35,831 nucleotides of DNA from Clarireedia homoeocarpa (GCA_001465935.1 LNKV01000126.1:1-35831); one strand, 5' to 3'. Numbered from the stretch's first letter, positions 1 to 9,830 are shown. The notes: generated by a model from the letters alone, not told the origin. Program-made: numbers and translations.

Positions 1-1430
1 TAATTAGTTAATTAGATTAAAGATAATAATCTTAATTTATTAAATAATCTTAAAACTAATATTTTTTTAAAAAGACTAGTTAGTTAGTTATTAATTTAAT
101 TTTAATTATTTTTAAACTAATAAAATATATTAATAATTAGTAAATACTAGATAATATTAATTTAGATTATTTATTAATTTTATTTATTATAAAAAAAATA
201 AATTAAAAGTTAAATAATTTATTTTAATCTTTTAATACTAAGTAAGTTAATTAAAAACTATTTAAAACTAGTTTAGTTAATTTAATAAAAAATAGTTTAA
301 TTTTTAATTAAGAACTTTTAAAGTTTATTAAAATTAATTTAAAGTTTAATTTAATTAATTAAAACTATTTAAAGTCGATTAGCTTAGAATTAATTTAATT
401 AATTAAACTAATAACTAATAAAGTAATTTCGAAAATAAAACTAATATTAAAAGTTAAATCTTAGTAAACTAATAAACTAAAATATTTAAGAAAATTAATA
501 TTATTAATTTAAAAAAAACTAAAATTATTTAATTTAATAATTTATTAAGAATAATATTAATTAGTATATAATTTTTACTTATTAGTTATTAAATATATTA
601 AAAAGGATTATTAAAATAGTTTTTTAAAAGTTAGTAATTTAAAAATAATTTATAAAACTTTTAATTATATTAAGTTTTATTTAGATTATAAATTAATAAT
701 TATATTTAATTAAACTAATTTTAAAAGAAAAATAATTATTTTAAAGATTATATTCTTTTTTTAATTCTTATTATTAACTAGTTTTAATTAAATAAATTAT
801 ATAATTAATAGTTAATTTAAATTAGTAATTAATAAACTAAAATTAATTTATTTAATAAAAATTAAAAGAAAAATATTTAAATTTAATAAAATTTATTAAA
901 TTATTTCTAATATATTCTTTTAAATATAAAATTTATTAATTAACTTTAATTATTATTTTAATTATTAATAATAATTATTAAAAAGAAATAATTTTTTAAT
1001 TTTATAATTTTTAAAATATAATAAATTATTAAATTAAAAAATTATTATTATTATTTTTATAATTATAATAATATTTATTTATTATAAATTATTTAATAAT
1101 TATTTATATTTATTTAAAACTTTAAAAATATATAATTTAATTATAAAACTAATTAATTAAAATACTTGAAAATAAGTTTTTTAAAAAAAGAAAATAATAT
1201 AATAATTTAAATAAAATTCTTTTATATTATAAATAAACTTTTAAAATCTTTAAAATCTTTTTAACTTTTTAATTATAAATTTTAAAGTTATTTAATATTT
1301 TTATTAATAATCTTGTTATAATATTTTTAATTAAAAGTTTATAATAAATAAAATAAATAAAGAATCTAAAATTAATTTTATAAAAAGTCTTTTATAATAT
1401 TATAAGAATTTAATTTATTTTTAAATGGTC
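1..1430. repeat. RIP-saturated A+T-rich tract, no gene
   Basis: This stretch is almost entirely A and T. The remaining C is nearly always followed by T, and the remaining G nearly always preceded by A; CpA and TpG are almost absent. The rare CpG sits mostly in TCGA (for example near 374 and 430). That dinucleotide pattern is the product expected from repeat-induced point mutation acting on CpA on both strands. No open frame of useful length and no recognisable transposon domain is visible. It is presumably a decayed transposon, but the family cannot be named. The transition to normal sequence occurs over about 1430-1500. Confidence 0.85.
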
Positions 1431-1511
1431 TCTTAATTAATAAGTTCTAGAAACTCAGACTTACTAACTATTTATATTTTATTTTAGAGACACTTATTTT
1501 TTGATCGGGAT

Positions 1512-1603
1512 ACTGGCGGGGGTAGGAATCCAACTGCTAACTAATATCAGATTGTAGAAAGTCAGCATCTCACGCTGGTCAAGGAAAGCTTAGCCACGCC
1601 AGT
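1512..1603 (-). other. tRNA-like fold, probable tRNA relic or SINE head
   Basis: Read on the minus strand, this 92-nt segment starts ACTGGCG and ends CGCCAGT, a perfect 7-bp acceptor-like stem. It is followed by TGGCTAAGC, which resembles the A box of the internal tRNA promoter, with a 3-bp D-like stem (GCT/AGC). The 3' part (GGATTCCTACCC) resembles the B box and T arm only weakly, and the GG of the D loop is missing. The length would suit a class II tRNA (Ser/Leu) with a long variable arm, and a GCT triplet falls in a plausible anticodon position. The T-stem does not pair well, so a functional tRNA is unlikely. A decayed tRNA copy or the head of a tRNA-derived SINE fits better. A chance 7-bp stem is the main alternative. 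Confidence 0.3.
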
Positions 1604-1918
1604 CTAGCGCCAAAGACTCAGAAATAACGTAATAACCCCAGTCTGACAACACTGTTTGTTGGGTTTAATTGGGCGGTCATCACTCGTAAGCTTATAGCTG
1701 TACATTGAATTAAAGTTGAAGCACCGGCCGAAGACAAGGATGGCTCCTGTTGACTCGGCGGTGCTGTATTCCTTCGCGATTGTACAAACAGCCTTAGAGT
1801 TTCCTTCGTGTGGCAGGGCATTGAAGAACTTGGGTTTCCTCGGAGCATCAGCTTCTCTAGCTCCCAGAGGCACAGGAGAAGGAATTCTAAAGGGTCTCAA
1901 GTGTGTTGGCGGTACCAT
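1604..1918 (-). CDS. hypothetical short ORF, possible gene fragment
   Basis: An ATG-initiated frame of 104 codons lies just 3' of the AT-rich boundary. I do not recognise it. Its first 65 or so codons use C- or G-ending codons (CTG, AAG, TTC, AAC, GCC) in the way fungal genes do, and the N-terminal half is rich in proline and basic residues. After that the sequence reads less like protein, so it may be one exon or a remnant of a broken gene that runs into the tRNA-like relic. The opposite strand is also open (1716-2180), but that frame runs into the terminal repeat of the MITE at 2165, which argues against it. Neither strand has recognisable domains, so this is a weak call. Confidence 0.22.
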   Translation of the reverse strand: MVPPTHLRPFRIPSPVPLGAREADAPRKPKFFNALPHEGNSKAVCTIAKEYSTAESTGAILVFGRCFNFNSMYSYKLTSDDRPIKPNKQCCQTGVITLFLSLWR

Positions 1919-2158
1919 AATTGTAGTTGAAGATGATCATTTACGAATCACTGAAATGACGATATTACCGCTTGCGGCCCGGCCCGCGCTCACGGAACTA
2001 TCCCCCACTGTTGCACGCATTATTATTAGCTACCTCCCAATGAAGCCATCAATCAACGCAGATCCAAGTCGCTTACTCTATCAACATATACCTTATCTAG
2101 TCTCGACGGCAATCTCGCAAATAAACCAGACGATTGCGCGCGCTACAACAATAAGTAA

Positions 2159-2440
2159 GAATCACCAGGGGGTGTACTAACTGAGTGACCAGCCGTAATT
2201 TAGTCGAAATCATCAAAAAGTGGTTTAAAATCGATATTATTTAGCAACGCATTGTAGAATCGCTGGCTCTTTCCGGTCGTAAATTCGCAGGGTATTACTT
2301 TATTAGTAGATATAATCTTATATATTGTAAGCCTAGTATTGACTATATTTAATATAGTTGATTAAAGAGTGTTGGTAGTTAGAAATAAGGGCATTCGCTT
2401 ACAATTTGGTCACTCAATTACTACACCCCCTGGTGAATCA
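2159..2440. mobile_element. 270-bp MITE with terminal inverted repeats and GAATCA target duplication
   Basis: The 29-nt end at 2163-2191 (starting CACCAGGGGGTGTA) is the reverse complement of 2407-2435 with only two mismatches. Direct copies of GAATCA lie at 2159-2164 and 2435-2440, so the element proper is about 2165-2434. It encodes nothing and its interior (2192-2406) is A+T-rich, as in non-autonomous DNA transposons. Ends of the CAGGGG type occur in hAT-like elements, whose target duplications are normally 8 bp. Here 6 bp match exactly, so the superfamily is only a guess. It lies about 170 bp beyond the stop codon of the F-box gene. It shows no RIP saturation, consistent with its small size. 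Confidence 0.8.
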
Positions 2441-2610
2441 GTACTAAATCTTCTTTTCGCCGCTATCGTATAAAAGCGTAAAACTCATTGATTAATAGGT
2501 TGACGTTTTGTCAATATTCTCAATATTTAATCATCGGTATCAATCTCTATTTGGTGCATCGAGGACTACTTAGTAGTTTAGTTTACATTGTAAGAGAAGA
2601 GAAACCTATC

Positions 2611-4023
2611 TCAAGGTAGTTTCAACCTCCTTATGAAATCCTTCGCCTCGTCAATTGATTTTCCATTTTTTGGGTCCCATCTCTCAGCCTTTACAGCCTT
2701 ATCCCATGGCGCACAACCGTCTGGCCAAACTACTTTACTCTCGTCCTCGGCACTCCACCATCCCCTACCGCCAGCGCGATAGATTGTTTCCCTCCTTTCC
2801 ATAGATTCTCGTAACGGTCGTGACCCTTTATCATTCTCAGCATCGTCTGTTCTCTCCCATTCGTTCTCCATAACACCCAATTCTAAAATTCGACTGTAAT
2901 CCCACACTACGTAACCCCATTCTCGCTCAAATCTATGCTTATCGCAAAGAACAAAATTGGTACTGTTACATGATTGGTGCGCCCATCTCCATACAAGCTC
3001 AGGTCCCTTGTCCTCGTCATCACACCATACAGGCTTCTTGATAAAGTTATCATCGTCTTCCTCGGAATAATCTTCAAGCCAATACCATTCATCTTCCCCA
3101 CTACCATGTGTGGAATTTTTAAGCCCATAATTAAGGAGATATGACGAATACTCTGGATAATATTGATAGTAAGCGTTGCGAATTTGTTCGTAACTCTTTG
3201 CTTCCACCATATTACGGACTGCGAAAAGACCACGAGCGATTAGTGGTTCGATATTCTCTGGATCGTCGAAAGAAGCGTATTCCATCATATACTCGCCCCA
3301 TTCTACATCATGGTCGACGAGCTCATCGAAGCCTACGTCGATGGATTAGTACTTTCATTAAAAAGAATAAAAATGAAAATATACTGTACCAGGAGCAATA
3401 ATGCGAAATATATAATCGTGGACACAAGCTAACTGTTCGTTCTCCCAGACTGAGAAATAATTGAAGAATATTCTGTTTTGATCCGATTGTAAATTAACAG
3501 GAAAGAGGGTTTCCTTTTCGTGAACTATATAACAATAGATTTGAAAGCGGTAGAAAGTTCGTTGAATCCTCCAATTTTCCTTGTTTGAGGCTGGAAGTTG
3601 CCGTTTTGTGAAAATGCGAGATGCAAAGGCTTTCGATATGAAATCGTTCGTGAAATAAACAACATGAGAATGGAGTTTGCTCAGGAATAGCGCATCACAA
3701 ATCCTCAAGTCAGAATAGGCTTCGAGCTCGATATTTCGACCATTCTCGAGAAAACAATTACCATATTCGTCGCGGACATCATCGCCGACGGGTATCTGGC
3801 GTGAGATTAGAGCAGCCAAAAGTGCTTCAGGTAGCACCTCAGAGCCTATCTCATTAGTGAGGACTTGCTTAAGAATGAGTTGGTCTGCTGAGACGAAAGC
3901 GTTGTATATGGCTTTGCACGTGAGGATGATGGACGCTAGATCAGGGACATTGTCGATGAGACACTGGATAGCTTGTATCGCTTCGACTGGAAGTAACTCA
4001 AGCCTGCTCTTTGGTTCTTCCAT
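2611..4023 (-). CDS. F-box domain protein, two exons, 451 aa
   Basis: This is probably a substrate-recognition subunit of an SCF (Skp1-Cullin-F-box) ubiquitin ligase. Exon 1 runs 4023 to 3390 and exon 2 runs 3332 to 2611. The 57-bp intron (3389 to 3333) has donor GTACAG, branch point TACTAAT and acceptor GTAG. Splicing restores one frame, giving a junction IIAPG|FDELVDHDVEWGEY. Residues about 9-46 fit the fungal F-box: LELLPVEAIQAI, then DLASIILTCKAIYNAF. The middle (VLTNEIGSEVLPEALLAAL) matches the helical segment that usually follows the F-box in large ascomycete F-box families. The C-terminal half has an acidic stretch (EEDDD, near 291) and many Trp residues, with no recognised repeat such as LRR or WD40, so the target is unknown. 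The start ATG at 4023 is chosen because the F-box follows at once. No damage is seen. Without splicing it would look like two separate ORFs. Confidence 0.85.
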
Positions 4024-4142
4024 GTTACATGGTTGAAAATCCGATCTTGTATGTTGATGTAAATGCCGTTATGCTTTTGGGTGAGTCAATCAGGATTGTG
4101 GCCTTAGCGCTGCTAGCAGAGCGCGCTATGCTAAATTTAAGC

Positions 4143-4154
4143 TTATATATATAA
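4143..4154 (-). promoter_or_regulatory. TATA-like element upstream of the F-box gene
   Basis: A near-palindromic run TTATATATATAA lies about 120 bp upstream of the F-box start codon, a normal distance for a fungal TATA element. It reads the same on both strands, and A/T runs are common nearby, so the assignment rests only on position. Confidence 0.35.
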
Positions 4155-4170
4155 TCAGGCCTGAAGGAAT

Positions 4171-4271
4171 AATCGTAGGTGGCCCTACTGAAGCGAGTTC
4201 TTTTATTCGCTTATACCTACTGAAGTGTATACTAGGTGTAAGAACTCGCTTTAGTAAAGCCACCTACGATT
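4171..4271. mobile_element. foldback element, 32-bp inverted arms (family A, copy 1)
   Basis: The arm 4171-4202 (AATCGTAGGTGGCCCTACTG...) is the reverse complement of 4240-4271 with three mismatches, around a 37-bp loop. The whole unit is about 101 bp and would form a long hairpin. A second partial copy of arm plus loop occurs at 10514-10587 in opposite orientation, which shows that this is a dispersed family and not a local palindrome. No clear target duplication could be fixed, because the flanks are low-complexity; TATAATC occurs on both sides. It lies about 150 bp upstream of the F-box start codon and could affect its expression. Confidence 0.75.
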
Positions 4272-5030
4272 ATATCTATTTATATAATCCTTTTATACTT
4301 ATTCGTTTGATAGGAATTAGGCTGCAGCGCCAACAGTTACAATTACCTATTAACGATAGGATGTAGACTGCGGTGTGCGACCCTATAGGCCGGGTTTTCG
4401 ACTTTTTGTCCTAACTATTGAGACTCTATAGGCCGAGTAGACATTAAGGACCTAACATATGATTTATACGCAATAAATCCCTACCTATAACTTATGACTC
4501 CTAATATAGGTTATAAGTAGAGTAAAAGTTCAGGTTTGGTTACATGTAAGTCACATGCTGGGTCCCCTGGCAATCTACCGGGTAACCCACTAGGTCATAG
4601 GCCGGGTCCAACCCACCTATTAGGATCCCGACCCTACGGGTAGAACTGTATCCATAGGTTTTTTGCCGCACTCTAATAGGATGTATACACGGATATGATA
4701 CTTGAGGGTGAGATTCGCGATGTGGCGAACGCGGACACTGAACGGGCTCTTCTATCCTGTTTCTATTTTGGAAACTTACCTTATACAGCCCAGTCTTCAA
4801 ACTGCTATCCCAGAGAGGATTTTCTCGGCAGGTCACAGACAGTGACTCTTTGCGTTCAAGATGCCTTAGTCCTCAATTCTTTGCCAATTGAGGCTTTCTC
4901 AAGGAAATAGCTTCTCAAATATTTTCCTCGCTGGCACAGGAAATTGGAAATGCCCAATACTTTTCGCGTCAACTAGCGATGGTTTGTGATAAAGAGGGGC
5001 TTTCCATCAGCACCGTAACTATTTGATGAG
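4272..5030. other. intergenic, no convincing gene
   Basis: No convincing gene is seen. The short motif ATAGGCCGGG or ATAGGCCGAG occurs three times (near 4385, 4430 and 4597). A minus-strand frame from 4836 to 4540 begins only with GTG and has no recognisable domain. A minus-strand GTAAGT (4779-4774) after an open stretch looks like a splice donor, so a decayed exon is possible, but I find no matching partner exon. A plus-strand open frame (4695-4910) overlaps it and is equally uninformative. Confidence 0.5.
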
Positions 5031-5036
5031 CTTGTG

Positions 5037-5313
5037 ATGCGCTTGTTTCTATTTTTGCTACGCTTCAGCGTTAAGGCTGTCTTTTGTCGATCCAACATGG
5101 CTTTCTACTTGATCGCCCGACCTAGGTGTCCTTGTGAGATTCCCTTTGTCCCTTTCTTGATCTCACTCAATACGTTAATTGTCGCAGGATTGTGGCAGTT
5201 ATACACCTGGCCAGTGTAAGTACGCCGTCTTATCAGACATTTCTTTCTGCTTCTCACCAAACTAACAAACAAACAGCCAAGGGCTCAACAGCTTTCCAAG
5301 GTATATAATATAG
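5037..5313 (+). CDS. possible 71-aa hydrophobic protein, two exons
   Basis: Exon 1 runs 5037-5215 and exon 2 runs 5277-5313. The 61-bp intron (5216-5276) has donor GTAAGT, a CTAAC branch point 13 bp before the end, and acceptor ACAG, an excellent fungal intron by eye. Splicing preserves frame and adds about 11 residues before TAG. The protein is unrecognised. It has a hydrophobic N-terminus (MRLFLFLLRF) and a second hydrophobic segment near residues 37-56 (IPFVPFLISLNTLIVAGLWQ), so it could be a small membrane protein. Against it, exon 2 runs into the likely TATA box of the downstream gene and ends 155 bp before its start codon. The intron could instead belong to a 5' leader or a broken gene. 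Confidence 0.35.
5302..5310 (+). promoter_or_regulatory. TATA-like box for the 375-aa protein gene
   Basis: TATATAATA lies about 160 bp upstream of the start codon at 5469. It is followed by a pyrimidine-rich tract (about 5326-5372: CTTCT, CTCTATCCTC, CTTCG), the usual surroundings of transcription starts in filamentous fungi. It overlaps the last codons of the possible small gene just upstream. Confidence 0.45.
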
Positions 5314-5468
5314 TATGGAGATCGACTTCTATACTCTTCTGCTACACACTATCACTCTATCCTCATCCTTCGTCTATATACACAACAACCCAATCGTCAG
5401 AACTTGCAAAATTCAACAACTACGCATTAGACTAGGTTATATTCCCTAGGTTTCATCCTCCTTTAAAC

Positions 5469-6742
5469 ATGTCAGGAGAAGAGCACCGTCGTCACCGCAA
5501 ATCAAAGGATACCAGCAGCTCTGGTAATAACAATTCCGGCAGCAACAGGGCTCTATACTACGGCACCTCGCGATCAGAAAGTAGCGAGCGGGAATCTACT
5601 GAAGCCAGATACGCCAATTCTAGAAGCACTCGAGACAGCCGAAGATCTCAAAGATCACACGAAAGTGGTAACACTGGTGGAACCACAGCATCTGGATTCA
5701 CAAATTATTCGGACAATCCTAACGCAGCGCTATATGGTTCCAGCACACATCCAACAACGATTCCAGCTAGTTCACAGAACTATCGTGCTAGACAGGGTGT
5801 CCCTCAACAGCCTATTTTGTACGGAGAATATGAAAACAGAACAAGCACTTCAACTTATCCCACAGATCCTAGAGGTGAGTGAAGTTCTCGTGTAGAATAT
5901 TCCTCTCTTTACTTGGTACTGACAACACATCCATAGCTCACCGCGATGACTACCGTGATGCAGTTGCTAAAGGCGTCCCTGAAGATAGTCAATTCCAGAA
6001 ACTCAACGATGCATACAAAGAAGCCGATGGCCAGGCCGAGCAAACCAAAGAAGACTACAGGAAGTACCGTAAGAATTACGCAGCCTCAGATGCAGATGTA
6101 AAAGCAGAGAAAAAAAAGAAAATTCCCGACTACGAGCGCAAATTCAGAGGTGTCCCTGCTGGAACAAAAAATTTCCATGAAAAAGCTAAATCACTGGTGG
6201 AAATTGCTATCGATTGGGCCGAACAGTAAGTCAGCCCTCCCTGGCCTTATGATTATTGCATCACTGTCCCCTACTTTATATCAAGAAAACTACTAACAAA
6301 CCTCAAAAGCACGGAGAAGCTCCGTACCCAGATGGGTACGACCTATATAGCCACAGAATCTAGCAAGAAATCCGCTGACGGCCACAAAAAGCGTGCTGCA
6401 GACAAGGCCAAATCGGCGGCCAAATTGAGAGGCAATCTCCAGGATCATGAGAGAGCACTTGAGTCATTCAGAGCGGCGGAATCTGCTGCCCAAGGAGCTG
6501 CAAGAGAAGCGATGGAAAGATTAGCAGTGGGAGATGAAGAACCCTCTGATTTTGAAGAACCGCATAGGTCCAGCCACGGAAACCGCAGTAGAGAACACGG
6601 GGAACGTAGAGAACGTAGAGAACAGGGGGAACGCAGAGAACGTAGGGAACATAGGGAACATCGAGACCGTAGGGAACATCGAGACCGTAGTAGAGATTAT
6701 GAAGGGAAGGGTAAGAAGAGACGAGAAGAGCCTCCAAATTAG
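5469..6742 (+). CDS. hypothetical charged low-complexity protein, three exons, 375 aa
   Basis: Exons are 5469-5874, 5937-6225 and 6310-6742. Intron 1 (62 bp) has GTGAGT, branch ACTGAC and acceptor ATAG; intron 2 (84 bp) has GTAAGT, branch ACTAAC and acceptor AAAG. The coding length is exactly 376 codons with stop. Residues 1-135 are Ser/Arg/Gly/Asn-rich and look disordered (SGNNNSGSNR, RSTRDSRRSQRSHES), with the recurring motif ALYYG/ALYG/ILYG. Residues about 136-300 are Lys/Glu/Ala-rich and probably helical or coiled coil (KLNDAYKEADGQAEQ, AAKLRGNLQDHERALES, SAAQGAAREAMERLA). The C-terminus (about 330-375) is an Arg/Glu/His repeat (REHREHRDRREHRDR). There is no signal peptide or membrane segment. 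I do not recognise a family. A scaffolding or RNA-associated role would be speculation. The gene is intact, with normal codon use. Confidence 0.8.
6593..6700 (+). repeat. coding 9-bp-based tandem repeat (Arg-Glu/His)
   Basis: Units related to GAACGTAGA and GGGAACATC repeat through the end of the gene, encoding RERRE, REHRE and RDRREH blocks. The number of units could vary between strains because every change of 9 or 18 bp keeps the frame. The antisense frames also stay open for this reason, which explains several spurious ORFs here. Confidence 0.7.
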
Positions 6743-7560
6743 TATGAATCTAATACGCCGTTCGAACATGGCGACTGGAGACTTCTAGAACGGATTTCGA
6801 TAAAGACTGGCACAGAGAGGGATTTTACGTCCTTTCCTCATCGTAGTCAGTGCTGCTCTTTGGTCTCATCATGTCGTCTGTTGGTTTTCTGGCATCACAG
6901 TTGGCGTTGGAGTTTATGGAGTTTGGTTCGTTGTTATTATTGGCTGGGAGTTAGATTTTTATCTTTGATTGATTTGCTTTTAGATATCTGTTTTCAATCT
7001 GGGTTTCAGCTTTGGTTATGGGTTCTGTTTTGGGTTCTGGTTAGATATGAAGTATAGAAATAAAAGGTCGCCTACCTAGTTCTAGTTGGGGCGCTACTTA
7101 AAAAAAGCTTTCATACAATAATAGTCTATTCATCTTCAGATCTATCGCTTTCTACAAGCTTCTCTCAGTTAACAATACTCTTCTAAATCATCAGCCTGTT
7201 GGTTGTTGCGTTCGTGGTTTTGAGTGACAACGCTTAGTTTCTTTTCCCCTATCAGTTTCAGTTTTACTTCTAGACGCTCTTGGTTCTGGTTGCGAATTTG
7301 TTGGTTTAGAACCGGTTGAATCGCTCGTTGTGCGTTGGTTATACACGGTGATGGTACGTGGTTTAGTACGTTCACTTGTGCTGATAACAGGTTTATATTG
7401 CGGATATAGTAGGTTGACACAAAGAATAGTGTCTGTAAGAACGGGAATAGATTTAATAATATTAAAGTAAACTGTGTTTGTATTTGATACGATTGAACTG
7501 AACTAACTAAGCTATTTATAGTAGAAAGGACTTAGCTTTATATAAGTATTTCTCAAGCTA
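6743..7560. other. 3' flank and intergenic region; AATAAA at 7059
   Basis: The sequence after the stop at 6742 is T/G-rich on the plus strand and probably includes the 3' UTR. An AATAAA at 7059-7064 could serve as polyadenylation signal, about 320 bp after the stop. Two open frames (6860-7057 plus, 7169-7420 minus) reflect composition: one is Trp/Leu-rich from T/G runs, the other Gln/Asn-rich from its complement. Neither has a domain. From about 7430 the sequence grades into A+T-rich DNA. Confidence 0.5.
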
Positions 7561-7965
7561 ATAACTAGTTTAATTAATAATTATTCTTATATAATTTAAT
7601 AAATTTATAAACTTAGTTATAATATTCTTTTCAATTTAGTTTTATATAAACTTATTATTAAATTTATATTAAAAATTCTAAAAATTATTAAATTCTTTAT
7701 ATAATTATTATAATATAATTTTTATAATTTTTAATTATTTTTATATAATTAAAAAAATTTATATAAATTTATTAATTATAAAATATTATTTAATATTAGT
7801 TTTAAATTTTAATAATATAAATATATATAAATATTAATAATTAAAATCTTAAAATTTAAATCTTTTAATTATAAAGTTAATTTAAATATAGGATATTATA
7901 ATTAAAAAGATTTTATATTAATTTCTCTTAACTTTATAATATTTATAATTATAAAATTAATTTTT
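7561..7965. repeat. short RIP-degraded A+T-rich block between gene islands
   Basis: About 0.4 kb of A+T-rich DNA with the same lack of CpA and TpG as the large tracts. It ends sharply at about 7965, where C-rich sequence (CCACCCCACC) begins. It is probably a remnant of a mutated transposon. No coding trace is visible. The next 245 bp (7966-8211) hold only the downstream flank of the P450 gene. Confidence 0.7.
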
Positions 7966-8211
7966 CCACCCCACCTAAACGCGAACACACAATTTTTCCT
8001 ATACACAGGATCCTTACTTGGGTTCTAACTACCGGACTTAGGAGAGGATATAAGAAGGAATTGTCGGTATATTAAAATTGCTAAAAAGAACTAGTATCTG
8101 ATTTTTTGAGAACGAGATAAGACGGTCTGTCTGTGGACCTAGACATATACTAGTTATTCTCCTGAAATTGGTCTCTAAGATGAATGTGGTATATGGACTA
8201 TTACAAACCTG

Positions 8212-9735
8212 TCAATATAGCCTCGGTGTCAACTTGCACATCAGCGGGGGCTTGTCCCACAGAGTGTATGATTTCTGATCGTCCCACGCCTGAGATTCAG
8301 GACACAATTCAAGGTCAAATTTCCAGATTATCCGAGCCAGGATGACGCGCATCTCGTTATATGCTAGATTTCGGCCGATGCAGTTACGTGGTCCGGTAGA
8401 GAATGGCTGCAAAACATCGCGATTATCGTTAAAGAATGGCGATTGTGGATCGTCTTTCGCTGCTGGGAGCCAGCGTTCTGGGATATAGCACTCGGCCTTG
8501 TGGAAATTGAGAGAAGAATGATACGCCGCGGATTGATGAACAGCTACTTTAGTCTTTGGGGATTGTTAGCTACTTTTTCTGGAATAACGATACACTTCTG
8601 ATCTTACGTTCGGAGGGACCTGATAGCCCGAAATAATTGTAGTCGAAGTGGTAACTCGTTGCAATCCAGTAGGGATCGGTGGATACCTTCGAAGGGCCTC
8701 ATCAAGACAGGCTAACATGTATGGGAGATTTGCAGTTGTGTTTGCAAAAGTGATATCCTCTTCAGTTTGCATGACCGACCGCACTTCATCCGTTACCCTT
8801 TTCATCGCCGCTGGGTTCTTCATAAGTAAGAAGGTTACCCCCGACAACAACGTGGCGGTAGTTTCGCTGCCAGCGATGACAAGAATACTGGCATTTTCTG
8901 CTAGCTCCTCATCACTTAGGCTATCTTTCTCGCCGCGATGTCGGAGCATGGAATCCATGAAGTCTGCAACGTCGGAGGGCTTATGGTTCGTAAGCCTCTT
9001 TTGTACCGCGGTTTTGCTGTAGTTCAGCTGCCGTTGACGTGCGTTTGCCAAACTACGGGGTATAAAAAGTTTGACCAATTGGGAGAATATAGGATAGATA
9101 CCCTTGAGTCTGATAAATTCTAGTATGTGTATGGATTGGAAAATTGTCAAGACCCAGAAGTGATACTGTGAGTTCTCGAGTCCGCCGAAGGATTGACCAA
9201 AGGCAAGATCGCCGATGAGATCAAATGTTGTAAGATTATACCACATTACCATATCTATAGGCAACTGAGACTTTGCTGGGTGCTCCAATTTGGTGATAAG
9301 TTTATCGACGTATGTTTTCAGGATCGGCTCTTGCGCTTGAAGTCCTTTCGCGGAAAAGGCATGAGATATAGCTTTGCGGTATCGAGTATGGTCGATATCA
9401 TTTGAGCTAATGATATTTAAACCGTTTATACCTGAGAGTTGGAACTTAGGCAGTTGCTTGTGGCCGTGGCCATAAATGTCCCGCCAGGCTTGGGCGGTGA
9501 TGAAGGATACCTCATCGGGCGAAAATCGAACAGCCTCACCATATTTCTGGTGGAGAGCGCGAAGATCGATATCTAGCCTCCCTCGAATCGACGCGAGGTA
9601 ACGAAATATTGGAAAAGCGATCCATAGTGTCGGACCAGGGATGTGACTGAGAGGATGGTAGTAAAGAACCCGGATAATGTAAATCAAAGAGTAAAGAAGA
9701 TAGAGGGCTGCTATTAGAGCAACCACTGACAACAT
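8212..9735 (-). CDS. cytochrome P450 monooxygenase, two exons, 489 aa
   Basis: A heme-thiolate monooxygenase that would insert oxygen from O2 using electrons from NADPH-P450 reductase at the endoplasmic reticulum; the substrate is unknown. Exon 1 is 9735 to 8608 and exon 2 is 8553 to 8212. The 54-bp phase-0 intron (8607 to 8554) has GTAAGA, GCTAAC and AAAG. Features in order: an N-terminal membrane anchor (1-22), a proline hinge IPGP (32-35), I-helix AGSETT (288-293), ExxR as EALR (346-349), PERW (401-404), and the heme loop FSTGPRNCIG (427-436) with Cys434. All catalytic residues are present and the length is normal. FDLIGDLAFGQSF and RNLAYNEMR resemble fungal P450s of the isotrichodermin C-15 hydroxylase-like group (CYP65-type and relatives); family-level assignment is inference. 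No other biosynthetic genes are adjacent, so a cluster role is not supported. No premature stops, despite RIP-degraded DNA on both sides. Confidence 0.93.
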
Positions 9736-9822
9736 TGTGATAGAACTACTCTGAAAATCCTATGAGAATTTGGTTCAAGTAAAGCTGCAGATGCCTTCTC
9801 TGGGCTCCGACATCTAGCACGG

Positions 9823-9830
9823 TTTTTATA
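9823..9830 (-). promoter_or_regulatory. TATA box of the P450 gene
   Basis: On the minus strand this reads TATAAAAA, about 90 bp upstream of the P450 start codon at 9735, the expected place for a core promoter. Confidence 0.6.

Noticed and set aside
1716..2180. 154-codon plus-strand ORF
   Set aside because: Opposite the better-looking minus-strand frame, and its last codons are the terminal repeat of the MITE at 2165, so the stop was supplied by the insertion. No recognisable domain.
4540..4836. 98-codon minus-strand ORF
   Set aside because: Starts with GTG only, contains a splice-donor-like GTAAGT, and its sequence is repetitive ATAGGCC-type DNA without a domain.
6468..6788. Three ORFs overlapping the end of the 375-aa gene in other frames
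   Set aside because: The 9-bp tandem repeat keeps all frames open; the spliced main frame explains the region.
6860..7057. 65-codon Trp/Leu-rich plus-strand ORF
   Set aside because: Arises from a T/G-rich, C-poor 3' flank; looks like UTR composition and not protein.
7169..7420. 83-codon Gln/Asn-rich minus-strand ORF
   Set aside because: Complement of T/G-rich DNA next to the AT-rich block; no domain and no splice or promoter support.
8648..9405. Plus-strand ORFs opposite the P450
   Set aside because: Antisense shadows of a gene with all P450 motifs on the minus strand.
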